64,000 nt of DNA, from the NCBI RefSeq assembly GCF_000607165.1, contig NZ_JFZG01000008.1, positions 434,001 to 498,000 of the forward strand, given 5' to 3'. This stretch comes from Ralstonia pickettii (GTDB lineage Bacteria > Pseudomonadota > Gammaproteobacteria > Burkholderiales > Burkholderiaceae). Position numbers and translations under genes: made by a program. The notes under the pieces were generated by a model that worked only from the letters and a program-made list of their open reading frames with translations, had not been told where the DNA came from and did not search any database. Below are positions 19,333 through 27,322 of this stretch, in pieces. Each line of letters begins with the position of its first letter. Position 1 is the stretch's first letter.

Positions 19333-20468
19333 CGGCGCCCGGCGCCGTGCCGCATGCATGCTTTGCCGACAAGGCGGGCGCGTTCCTGCATGTGCATCGC
19401 GGGCAGGCGTCGCTGCCGTTCGTCGCCAATCTGGTGACGCAGGTCGACGTGATGGAGGCCGGCGGTTTGCCGCTGCCGGTGACGATCAACGGCAGTGACG
19501 ATCGCGCCAATCATGCCGAGAATGCCTGGGTCTGCTCGCCCATCACCACGTATGGCCGCTATGCGGCGGAAGAGTCCGAGCGTCTGATGCCGCGCGTGCT
19601 GCGGCCGCTGCTGCGCGGTGCGATCGGCCTGGCCGATGCGTGGATGCGGCGTGCGCAGCTGGACCGGGCGGTGGCCGTCAACAACTGGCTCGTCAGCACG
19701 AACCTGTATCCATCGGTAGCGGCGTTCGATCTGGGCGCGCTGGCGCGTACGTGCCGCGACCGGTGGCCCGACCGCGCGATCTGGCTGCGTTCGCTCAACA
19801 CGATCCAGCATGCCGACTGGCTGCGCGCTGCCACGGTCGCCGGCTTCGATTTGATCCCCACGCGGCAGGTCTATCTGTTCCAGCACCTGCAGCGTGCCTC
19901 GCGCGCATCGGAGGTGCGTCGCGACCTGCGGCGGGATCTCAAGCTGCTCAGCTCGACACCGCTGACGTTCGTGCCGCACGATGCCTTTACCAATGCCGAT
20001 TTCGCGCAGGCCGAGCGGCTGTATGCGCAGCTCTATCTCGACAAATATTCCGCCTTGAACCCGCGCTATACCGCAGCGTTCCTTCGAGCGTGGCATGCGG
20101 CGGGGCTGCTCGAATGTGCGGGATTTCGCGATGCGCAGGGCGTGTTGCGAGCCGTTGTCGGCGTGTTTGGGCAAGGGCCGTTACTGACAGCGCCCATCGT
20201 CGGGTACGACACGACGTGGCCACAGCAGGCGGCGCTGTATCGCCTGCTGATGGCGCACGTGCTGCGCCTGACCATCACGCGCGGTGCCGAACTGAACCTG
20301 AGCGCCGGTGCCGCCCACTTCAAGCGCCTGCGCGGCGGCATGCCCGCCATTGAGATGAGCGCCGTGTACTGCCGGCATCTGCCGCCCGCCACACGCCACG
20401 CCATCGCTGTGCTGCGCACCCTCACAACCCGGATCGGCGTGCCGATCATGCAACGCTTTCAGTTATGA
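19329..20468 (+). CDS. GNAT-type (CelD/BioF2-like) acyltransferase candidate
   Basis: This 379-residue protein has a C-terminal half resembling the GNAT/FemAB-like acyltransferase fold. The segment LNLSAGAAHFKRLRGGMP matches the 'SxGAxxFKxxxG' pattern of CelD/BioF2-like proteins, and QAERLYAQLYLDKYS lies earlier. The N-terminal half (PFVANLVTQVDVMEAGGLPL) is not recognised. ATG at 19329 overlaps the ATP-grasp stop, and its own stop overlaps the Rieske gene start. Probably it transfers an acyl or aminoacyl group to the ATP-grasp product; this is inference. Confidence 0.7.
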   Translation: MTAPGAVPHACFADKAGAFLHVHRGQASLPFVANLVTQVDVMEAGGLPLPVTINGSDDRANHAENAWVCSPITTYGRYAAEESERLMPRVLRPLLRGAIGLADAWMRRAQLDRAVAVNNWLVSTNLYPSVAAFDLGALARTCRDRWPDRAIWLRSLNTIQHADWLRAATVAGFDLIPTRQVYLFQHLQRASRASEVRRDLRRDLKLLSSTPLTFVPHDAFTNADFAQAERLYAQLYLDKYSALNPRYTAAFLRAWHAAGLLECAGFRDAQGVLRAVVGVFGQGPLLTAPIVGYDTTWPQQAALYRLLMAHVLRLTITRGAELNLSAGAAHFKRLRGGMPAIEMSAVYCRHLPPATRHAIAVLRTLTTRIGVPIMQRFQL

Positions 20469-21493
20469 CTGCCTGGAACGCCACGCTGCTGCGCGGTTGG
20501 TATCCCGTCGCCGAAGCGCACCGCCTGCGCGACAAGCCGATGCGCGTGACCCTGTTCAACCGCGCGGTGGTGCTCGCGCGTTTGCCTTCGGGAAGCCTGC
20601 TTGCGCTTGATGACCGCTGCCCGCATCGGCATGTGCCGTTGTCCGATGGACAGCTCGTCGGCGTGACACTGCAATGCAAGTACCACGGCTGGACGTTCGG
20701 CGCCGACGGCCGCTGCACTGCCATGCCGGGCATGTGCCCGGGCGCCGCTGTGCCCGCCGTGCAAGTGAACGCGTGGCAGGCGTTCGAGCACGACGGGCTG
20801 GTCTGGATGAGCGCACGGGCACCAGGTGAGGCCGCCCCTGCCGCATTGCCGGCGTTCCTGAATCGCTTGCCGGCCGGCAGCCGCCGCTTTCTGTGGAGCA
20901 CGTTGTGGCAGGCCCGCCCGGCCGACGCGTTGGAGAATTTTCTCGACCCGCTGCACACGCATCTCGTCCACCCGGGCCTGGTGCGCAGCCATGGCGCGCG
21001 CCAGCCGATGACGGTGACCGTCACCCAGTCGGCAGATGGCTTGCAGGTGGACTACGCCGGTCAGGCGCAGCAAAGCGGCTTGCTGTACCGCCTGTTCGAA
21101 TCACCCCGCACCATGGAGCGCGCGCATTTTGGTCTTGCCGCCCCGGCGACCGCCCAGCTCGAATACCGCTACGCCAACGGCAGCGCGCTGTATTTCACGC
21201 TGCACTTCACGCCCGAAGACGACATGCGCACGCGCCTGTTCGCCACGCTGCATGTGGAAAACCGCTGGGCGCCTGCCTGGGCCGTGCGCTGGTTCGTCTG
21301 GCCGTTCCTGTATCGCGTGGCTGAGCAAGACCGCCGCGTGGTTGAGGCGCAGGCTGCCAACAGCGCGCGCTTTAACCGCCAGGACGGCATTTCCACCGAA
21401 CTCGATCTTGTGCGGCCCATGCTGGACGCCGTGTGGATGCCCAGCGGCAAGCCTGTGGAGCCGGGCGAGCGGGTGATGCAGATGTGGCTGTAG
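20465..21493 (+). CDS. Rieske 2Fe-2S aromatic-ring-hydroxylating oxygenase
   Basis: This 342-residue Rieske non-haem iron oxygenase has C52-x-H54 and C71-x2-H74 as the 2Fe-2S ligands (RCPHRHVPLSDG, then LQCKYHGWTFG). N158-x2-D161-x2-H164-x4-H169 in ENFLDPLHTHLVHPG form the mononuclear iron site. It belongs to the vanillate demethylase / PaO-like branch. No reductase or ferredoxin gene is adjacent, so electrons must come from elsewhere. It is the third gene of an ATGA-coupled operon, which suggests it oxidises the product of the two preceding enzymes. Confidence 0.9.
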   Translation: MTAWNATLLRGWYPVAEAHRLRDKPMRVTLFNRAVVLARLPSGSLLALDDRCPHRHVPLSDGQLVGVTLQCKYHGWTFGADGRCTAMPGMCPGAAVPAVQVNAWQAFEHDGLVWMSARAPGEAAPAALPAFLNRLPAGSRRFLWSTLWQARPADALENFLDPLHTHLVHPGLVRSHGARQPMTVTVTQSADGLQVDYAGQAQQSGLLYRLFESPRTMERAHFGLAAPATAQLEYRYANGSALYFTLHFTPEDDMRTRLFATLHVENRWAPAWAVRWFVWPFLYRVAEQDRRVVEAQAANSARFNRQDGISTELDLVRPMLDAVWMPSGKPVEPGERVMQMWL

Positions 21494-21505
21494 CGCACCA
21501 CGCCG

Positions 21506-21853
21506 TTACATTGACCGTCCGTCGAAGTGGGTGACCGGCACGCTGGCCAGATCGATGTCTTCCAGGCAGCGGACGTTGACGGCAATCATCGGTGTGCCGT
21601 CGGGCATGACGCCTTCGGCATACGGATGGATGCCGCAAGTCGGGCAGAAGCGGTGCTTGATCACATGCTTGCGGAAGAGATAGGTGCTGGCGTTGTCTTC
21701 CGGCGTGAGCAGCCGCACCTTGTCGGGCGCCACAAACCACAGCAGCGAGCCTTTGCGCTGGCAGACCGAGCAGTTGCACGCCATCGCGCTTTCCGGATGA
21801 CCTTCAACTTCGAACGCGACGTTTCCGCAGTGGCAGCTTCCCTTGTGTGTCAT
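21506..21853 (-). CDS. GFA-family zinc protein
   Basis: This 115-residue protein has the Gfa / Mss4-like fold. Zinc ligands are visible as SCHCGNV, CNCSVCQRKG and RFCPTCGIHPY. Relatives are called glutathione-dependent formaldehyde-activating enzymes, but most have no shown activity. The start at 21853 has AGGAGA a suitable distance upstream. It converges on the Rieske gene with a 12-bp gap and shows no link to it. Confidence 0.92.
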   Translation of the reverse strand: MTHKGSCHCGNVAFEVEGHPESAMACNCSVCQRKGSLLWFVAPDKVRLLTPEDNASTYLFRKHVIKHRFCPTCGIHPYAEGVMPDGTPMIAVNVRCLEDIDLASVPVTHFDGRSM

Positions 21854-22054
21854 GCCGGTCTCCTTGTGGCGTGTTTGTGATGGATGTGGCGCCGTCCACT
21901 ATAGGCGAGCCGGTCCGCGCACGATGCCCGCTTTCTCGGGAATCACCCTAGGTCTCTGCCTCCATGCAGCGGTGCGACAATCGCCGCGAGTCGACCACAC
22001 GAACGCCCCACGGATCGCCGCGCCTTGACGGCGACCGCGTCATGAGGAGCCATC

Positions 22055-22534
22055 ATGCATCGCCATCGTCCTGTTGCTGTGATCCGGGCGGTTTCTGCCG
22101 CCGCCATCTTTGTCGGCAGCGCCAGCGCGTTTGCGCAAGCGTCGGAACCGGCGGCTGTTCCAGTCTTAGCGCCACAGATCTCGGCACAGATCATCAACAT
22201 GGGCGGCATGACCCCGGACGAGATCGGTCCCGTCATCGCCGAGATGGGTACGCTGCGCACGAAAACGCTGGTGACGGCCGCCAACGGCACGGTCGGCATC
22301 CAGGTGGGCACTGTGGCCAAGCACACGCATACGTACTCGGATGAGATCCAGTACGTGATGTCGGGCACGGCCACCGTCTGGCTCGACAACGCGCCGCGTG
22401 AGGTCCGGGCGGGCGATCTGATCGTGATTCCGCGCGGCGTAGTGCACGGAACGCTGACCACCAGCACGGATTTCAAATCGATGGCGATCAAGCTGCCGCC
22501 GCAGCGTGCGGGCGATACGCACAAGGTGCCGTGA
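22055..22534 (+). CDS. Exported cupin-domain protein
   Basis: This 159-residue protein has a signal peptide (AVSAAAIFVGSASAFA|QA) and a single cupin barrel. Motif 1 is KHTHTYSDEIQYVMSG, with the metal-binding His pair and Glu, and motif 2 is GDLIVIPRGVVHG. It is periplasmic and its function is unknown. GAGGAG precedes the ATG. It stands alone upstream of hemE with a 94-bp gap. Confidence 0.88.
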   Translation: MHRHRPVAVIRAVSAAAIFVGSASAFAQASEPAAVPVLAPQISAQIINMGGMTPDEIGPVIAEMGTLRTKTLVTAANGTVGIQVGTVAKHTHTYSDEIQYVMSGTATVWLDNAPREVRAGDLIVIPRGVVHGTLTTSTDFKSMAIKLPPQRAGDTHKVP

Positions 22535-22628
22535 CATCTGCGCCGTGATCTGCGGCATGTTGGCCTGGGTCAGGGCGGGATGAAAACACCATCCCTTACA
22601 ATGGCGCCCTCCTAAAGAGTCCATCGCC

Positions 22629-23723
22629 ATGTCCGCACCGCTCGCCAACGACACCTTCCTGCGCGCCCTGCGCCGCCAGCCCACCGACTACACGCCGCTG
22701 TGGCTGATGCGCCAGGCGGGCCGCTATCTGCCGGAGTACAACGCCACGCGCGCGCGGGCCGGCAGCTTCCTCGGCCTGGCCAAGTCGCCGGCGTATGCGA
22801 CGGAAGTGACGCTGCAGCCGCTGGATCGCTATCCGCTGGACGCGGCGATTCTGTTCTCCGACATCCTGACCGTGCCCGACGCCATGGGCCTGGGCCTGTC
22901 GTTCGCGCAGGGCGAGGGCCCGCGCTTTGCCAAGCCGGTGCGCACGGAAGCCGATGTGGCGGCGCTGTCGGTGCCGGACATGTCGTCGCTGCAATATGTG
23001 TTCGATGCCGTGGCGGAAATCCGCCGCGCGCTCGTGCAGGACGGCCGCCAGCGTGTGCCGCTGATCGGCTTCTCGGGCAGCCCGTGGACGCTCGCCTGCT
23101 ACATGGTCGAAGGCGGCGGCTCGGACGACTTCCGCACCGTCAAGTCGATGCTCTACGCGCGCCCCGACCTGATGCACCGCATCCTGGAGATCAACGCGCA
23201 GGCCGTGATCGACTATCTGAACGCGCAGATTGATGCCGGTGCCCAAGCTGTGCAGGTGTTCGATACCTGGGGCGGCGCGCTGGCCGATGGCATCTACCAG
23301 GAGTTTTCGCTGGCCTACATGGCCCGCGTGGTGAAAGGCATCCGCGCCGGGGCCGATGGCCAGCGCGTGCCGGTCATCCTGTTCACCAAGGGCGGCGGCC
23401 TGTGGCTTGAAGCCATGGCCGACACCGGGGCCGACGCGCTGGGTGTTGACTGGACCGTCAACCTGCAGCTCGCCCGCCAGCGCACGGCTGGGCGTGTCGC
23501 CCTGCAGGGCAACCTGGACCCGACGGTGCTGTTTGCCGAACCGGATGCCATTCGCGCCCAAGTGCGCCGCGTGCTGGAAGACTACGCAGCCAGCGGCGAC
23601 AGCGACGGCCACATCTTCAACCTCGGCCACGGCATCTCGCAGTTCACGCCGCCCGAAGCCGTGTCGGTGCTGGTGGACGAGGCGCACAGTTTCAGCCGTG
23701 CGCTGCGCACAAAAGCGAAGTAA
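22629..23723 (+). CDS. hemE: Uroporphyrinogen III decarboxylase
   Basis: This 364-residue enzyme decarboxylates the four acetate side chains of uroporphyrinogen III to give coproporphyrinogen III in haem synthesis. Signature 1, [15 protein letters not shown], and signature 2, [17 protein letters not shown], are intact, as is the C-terminal [13 protein letters not shown] segment. Length is normal. hemN, the next-but-one haem gene in the pathway, is also in this window at 53 kb but is not linked. Confidence 0.97.
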   Translation: MSAPLANDTFLRALRRQPTDYTPLWLMRQAGRYLPEYNATRARAGSFLGLAKSPAYATEVTLQPLDRYPLDAAILFSDILTVPDAMGLGLSFAQGEGPRFAKPVRTEADVAALSVPDMSSLQYVFDAVAEIRRALVQDGRQRVPLIGFSGSPWTLACYMVEGGGSDDFRTVKSMLYARPDLMHRILEINAQAVIDYLNAQIDAGAQAVQVFDTWGGALADGIYQEFSLAYMARVVKGIRAGADGQRVPVILFTKGGGLWLEAMADTGADALGVDWTVNLQLARQRTAGRVALQGNLDPTVLFAEPDAIRAQVRRVLEDYAASGDSDGHIFNLGHGISQFTPPEAVSVLVDEAHSFSRALRTKAK

Positions 23724-23930
23724 CACGTATCAGATCAATGCTGCGGTGCGATAGCGTTTGAATTGGGCCGCAGTAGTGCGTGAAGCCAAGGGCACGGGTG
23801 GAATCTTCGCCGCTTTGGTGCAGTAAGGGTGAGTGACTACTCGCGTGCGGGTGGCCCCATCTGGCCCGAAAGGGGTGTCAAGCGATTTATTTCGCGCTTT
23901 CTGGTGCGTAAGCCGCCTGTCAAGACTTGA

Positions 23931-24004
23931 CTTATGCACAAAGCTGTCGCGGCTGGTTCTTTCCGCGACGCAACAGGGGAAGCGTTGTGCATCCAACGCA
24001 TAAG
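23931..24004. other. Nested stem-loop structure upstream of priA
   Basis: CTTATGC (23931-23937) can pair with GCATAAG (23998-24004). Alternatively ATGCACAA (23934-23941) can pair with TTGTGCAT (23985-23992). Inside, GTCGCGG (23946-23952) pairs with CCGCGAC (23963-23969) around a 10-nt loop. The two outer pairings share bases, so they are alternatives. It may be a structured leader RNA or a DNA protein-binding structure. Confidence 0.5.
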
Positions 24005-24110
24005 TGTTTGATTTTTCTAAGAGAAAGCCGCGTGCGCGTAAATCGTGCAAGCTAGAAAAACGGTGAATCCATTGGCCTTCGCAGGCGCGGCAGGCGACTT
24101 TTCAACAAAG

Positions 24111-24132
24111 TTATCCACAGGCTGTGTGGATA
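24111..24132. promoter_or_regulatory. Inverted pair of DnaA-box-like sites
   Basis: TTATCCACA (24111-24119) is an exact DnaA box. TGTGGATA (24125-24132) is the inverted complement of its last eight bases, with a 5-bp spacer. It lies 181 bp before the priA start. It may bind DnaA and link priA transcription to replication; alternatively it is a chance palindrome. Confidence 0.55.
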
Positions 24133-24174
24133 GCCCGGAAAACGGTCGCCGATCAGGGCGCCAGGGCGCAAACC

Positions 24175-24189
24175 TCAAGTAATACTTGA
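24175..24189. promoter_or_regulatory. Perfect 15-bp palindrome in priA leader
   Basis: TCAAGTA-A-TACTTGA is a perfect odd palindrome 125 bp before the priA ATG, of the size of a dimeric repressor operator. No regulator is recognised for it. Confidence 0.5.
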
Positions 24190-24313
24190 ACATTGAGCCG
24201 GCCACGACAATGGCTGTGAAGGCAAGGTGAGATGGGCAAGACGCATTTCCCAGGTGCAGGATTCGCCGCTGCATCGCAACAATCCCTTTGCAATTCAACC
24301 GTTTGCGCTTTGC

Positions 24314-26611
24314 ATGACCACCGCCCAAGTCGACGCTGCGTTCTCTGATGCCAAGGCGTCGGCCGCCATCGCGCGGGTAGTGATTGATACGCCGCTCGAT
24401 GCGGTGTTCGATTACCGGTGCGGGCCGCCTGTGCTTCCCGGGCAACTTGTCGTCGTACCGTTTGGCAACCGCCGTGTGGTGGCGTTGGTCATCGACACCG
24501 CCGCGACCACCGATGTGCCCCAAGAGAAGCTGCGCGATGTCGAGCGGGTGCTCGACTGGGTGCCGCCGCTCAATGTCGAATGGCGAGCTTTGGCCGAGTT
24601 TGCTGCCGGTTACTACCACCGCGCGCTGGGCGAAGTGACGTTGCCCGCACTACCGCCGCTCTGGCGCACGCCGGGCAGCTGGGACAACCTCGCGCGCCAG
24701 GCCAACGAAACCGTCTACGTAATGTTCGAACCGGCCCGGGCCGCGTTGCTGGACAGCATTCCGAAACGTGCGTCCGGCGCCATGCGCCTAGCTGAAGCGC
24801 TGACCGGCGATGGCGAGCTGTCCGCCAGCGCTGCCGTCGAACTGCACGGGCAAGCCGTCGCTAAGCTGCGGGATTGGACGGCCGTCGGCTGGCTGCGCGC
24901 AGAACTGCGGCCGAAAGCGCTGTTGCCGCAACCGCTCGAATTGCCGGCGCCTTCCGTCGCGCCCGCCCTGAACGATGAGCAGGCGACCGCCGTGGCGGCC
25001 ATTGCCCAAGCTGGCGCGGCGGGCACATTCAGCCCGTTCCTGTTGTACGGCGTGACCGGCAGCGGCAAGACCGAGGTTTACCTGCACGCCATCGCCGACG
25101 CCCTGGCGCGGGACCCGGCCGCACAGGTGCTGATGCTGGTGCCCGAGATCAACCTGACACCGCAACTGGAAGCGCGTATCGCCGCACGTTTCCCCGGCGT
25201 GCCCATGGCCGCGCTGCACAGCGGCCTGGCCGAACAGCCGCGTGCGTTGAACTGGCTGGCCGCCCATCGCGGCGAGGCCCGCATCGTCCTCGGCACGCGG
25301 CTGGCGATGCTGGCGTCGCTGCCTAACCTCGCGCTCATCCTCGTCGACGAAGAGCACGACACGTCGTACAAGCAGCAGGAGGGGCTGCGCTATTCCGCAC
25401 GCGATCTGGCGCTGTGGCGCGCCAAGCAGCGCAACATCCCCGTCGTGCTGGGCTCGGCCACGCCGTCACTGGAAACGTGGTGGCGCGCAGAACAGACCCC
25501 CACCACGCGTCTGACGCTCTCGCAACGCGCGCAGGCTGAAGCGGTGCTGCCGCGCGTATCGCTCGTCGACTTGAATCTGGAGCGCCGCGCCGGGCGTGAG
25601 ATTCGCGATGGGCTGTCTAAACCGCTCGTCGATGCGATTGCCGATCGCCTGGCGCGCGGCGAACAGAGCCTGCTGTTCCTCAACCGCCGCGGCTACGCGC
25701 CCGTGCTTTCGTGTGACGCGTGCGGCTGGTTGTCGGGCTGCCCACGTTGCTCGGCGTACCTCGTGCTGCACAAGCCCGAGCGGCGACTGCGCTGCCACCA
25801 CTGCGGGTACGAATCCCGCATCCCGCATCACTGCCCCGACTGCGGCAACGTCGACATCGCTCCGCTTGGGCGCGGCACACAGCGCATCGAAGAGACGCTC
25901 GGCGAGCTGTTTCCGCAGGCCCGCGTCGCCCGCATCGACGCCGATTCCACCCGCCGCAAGGGCAGTGCCGAAGCGCTGTTCGACACCGTGCACGAAGGCA
26001 GTGTCGACATCCTGATCGGCACGCAGATGGTCGCCAAGGGGCATGACTTCCAGCGGGTGACGCTGGTGGGCGTGGTCGCACCCGACTCCTCACTGTTCTC
26101 GCACGACTTTCGTGCGGGGGAGCATCTTTTTGCCTCGCTGATGCAGGTGGCGGGCCGCGCGGGCCGGGCCGGGCTGGCTGGGGAGGTGCTGATTCAGACG
26201 CGGTATCCGGATGCCCCCGCGCTGCAGGCGCTGGTTCGGCACGACTACGGCGGTTTTGCGCGCCAGTTGCTGCGGGAACGCAAGCAAGCCGGGCTGCCGC
26301 CGTTTGCCTATCAGGCGCTGCTCACCGCCGAGCACAAGGAAGTGGCGCGGGCGCTTGAATTTTTGGGCGCTGCGCGTTCTGCGGGTGAAGCCTTGGCGGC
26401 CGAAATGGGTGCGCCGGTGTTTTTGCATGATCCGGTGCCCATGACGATGGTGCGGTTGGCCAACCGCGAGCGCGCGCAGTTGCTGGTGGAGTCGGCTTCT
26501 CGGGCGGCTTTGCAGAAGTTCTTGTCTGCCTGGACCGAGGGGTTTGCTGGGATCGGCAAGACTGTGAAGGGGGTGCGGTGGCAGTTGGAGATTGATCCTT
26601 TGAGGATTTGA
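24314..26611 (+). CDS. priA: Primosomal protein N', replication-restart helicase
   Basis: This 765-residue PriA recognises stalled replication forks and loads the primosome. The N-terminal 3'-DNA-binding domain (PLDAVFDYRCG) is followed by the helicase core with Walker A GVTGSGKTEVYL and Walker B DEEHDTSYKQQEG. The zinc-binding insert has paired cysteines (CDACGWLSGCPRC, LRCHHCG, HHCPDCGN). The ATG at 24314 (MTTAQVD) is chosen over upstream frame. The stop at 26611 abuts the first base of repeat copy A. Confidence 0.96.
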   Translation: MTTAQVDAAFSDAKASAAIARVVIDTPLDAVFDYRCGPPVLPGQLVVVPFGNRRVVALVIDTAATTDVPQEKLRDVERVLDWVPPLNVEWRALAEFAAGYYHRALGEVTLPALPPLWRTPGSWDNLARQANETVYVMFEPARAALLDSIPKRASGAMRLAEALTGDGELSASAAVELHGQAVAKLRDWTAVGWLRAELRPKALLPQPLELPAPSVAPALNDEQATAVAAIAQAGAAGTFSPFLLYGVTGSGKTEVYLHAIADALARDPAAQVLMLVPEINLTPQLEARIAARFPGVPMAALHSGLAEQPRALNWLAAHRGEARIVLGTRLAMLASLPNLALILVDEEHDTSYKQQEGLRYSARDLALWRAKQRNIPVVLGSATPSLETWWRAEQTPTTRLTLSQRAQAEAVLPRVSLVDLNLERRAGREIRDGLSKPLVDAIADRLARGEQSLLFLNRRGYAPVLSCDACGWLSGCPRCSAYLVLHKPERRLRCHHCGYESRIPHHCPDCGNVDIAPLGRGTQRIEETLGELFPQARVARIDADSTRRKGSAEALFDTVHEGSVDILIGTQMVAKGHDFQRVTLVGVVAPDSSLFSHDFRAGEHLFASLMQVAGRAGRAGLAGEVLIQTRYPDAPALQALVRHDYGGFARQLLRERKQAGLPPFAYQALLTAEHKEVARALEFLGAARSAGEALAAEMGAPVFLHDPVPMTMVRLANRERAQLLVESASRAALQKFLSAWTEGFAGIGKTVKGVRWQLEIDPLRI

Positions 26612-27125
26612 GGCTTGGTGGTCCATTTGTGTTTCGTACCCTGCCGGGCACGACTCACTTTTCTTTGTCTTGCCAAAGAAAAGTAAGCAAAAGAAAGGCG
26701 CGCCCGAGATGGCGAAAGCCTTCTTGGATTTGTGTCGCGGGGAGGGGAAGGAGCCAAACTCGCTGCGCTCAGACAAGGCTCCTTCCTTAATCCTCCCCGC
26801 AACAAAAATCCAAGGCGCCATCAAGGGCTCAACGTCAAAAGAAAAAGGCCAACCCATCGTGCGGTTGGCCGTGTCGTTTGGGCTTGCACTGAGATGGTTT
26901 GGCCTTTGACTTTCCTGCCCTAGATGGCGCCTTGAATTTCTGTTGCAGGGAGGAAAAAGAGGGGAGGCCTGTCTGAGCGCAGCGAGTTTGCCTCCCCTCC
27001 CTCCCTGCGACATAAATTCAAGGAATGGGTCGCCATCTCGGGCGCGCATTTCTTTGCTTACTTTCTTTGGGCAAGACCAAAGAAAGTGAGTCAGCCCCGG
27101 CAGGGGATGAAACAAGGGATGCACC
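26612..27125. repeat. Composite palindromic repeat, copy A (full)
   Basis: Full copy of the dispersed family. It starts directly after the priA stop (GCTTGGTGGTCCAT) and ends in the inverted tip GGGATGAAACAAGGGATGC. The tips contain ACTTTTCTTTG / CAAAGAAAAGT and GGCGCGCC-type sequences. The left arm hairpin is 26723-26814 and the right arm hairpin 26931-27022; both have the conserved CTCGCTGCGCTCA loop (inverted in the right arm). The centre has GGCCAACC / GGTTGGCC (26847-26870). Open frames across it are repeat-derived, not genes. Confidence 0.9.
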
Positions 27126-27191
27126 AAAAACAAAAAACCAAGCCCATAAAGCGACGCTAAAGCCACGCCGAGAGCCCCCCACACCACGTGC

Positions 27192-27244
27192 GGTTGCACC
27201 CAAATCTACCCATTTCGAACCAAGGGGTTTCACTAGGTTGCACC
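27192..27244. promoter_or_regulatory. Candidate PutA operator pair
   Basis: The nonamer GGTTGCACC occurs twice (27192-27200 and 27236-27244), 44 bp apart and 79-131 bp before the putA ATG. GTTGCA is the core bound by the ribbon-helix-helix domain of E. coli PutA in put control regions (established knowledge). Autorepression in the absence of proline is inferred. Confidence 0.55.
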
Positions 27245-27322
27245 TTCAAGATCGCCAGGCGTATGATCCGCCCAATTTGCCGGCCACAAGCTAGGCAATG
27301 GCAGCTCTGGATAGGAACCCAC

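Larger units (their letters stand above)
23724..24313. other. 590-bp non-coding region between hemE and priA
   Basis: No convincing protein gene was found. It is less GC-rich than its surroundings in 23880-24120. It contains a nested inverted-repeat structure (23931-24004), inverted DnaA-box-like sites (24111-24132) and a 15-bp palindrome (24175-24189), each listed separately. No tRNA-like cloverleaf was seen. Confidence 0.6.

Noticed and set aside
23730-24050. Minus-strand frame of 106 codons between hemE and priA
   Set aside because: It contains the GATRTR-type string common in spurious frames, has no ribosome-binding site, and overlaps the structured region.
23880-24140. Possible chromosomal replication origin
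   Set aside because: Only two DnaA-box-like sites, no dnaA, dnaN, rpmH or parAB nearby and no cluster of boxes; better read as a regulatory region.
26608-26909. Short open frames inside repeat copies encoding RKVSKRKARPRW-like peptides
   Set aside because: The same peptides recur at every repeat copy in different frames and strands; they are by-products of the inverted repeat, not genes.
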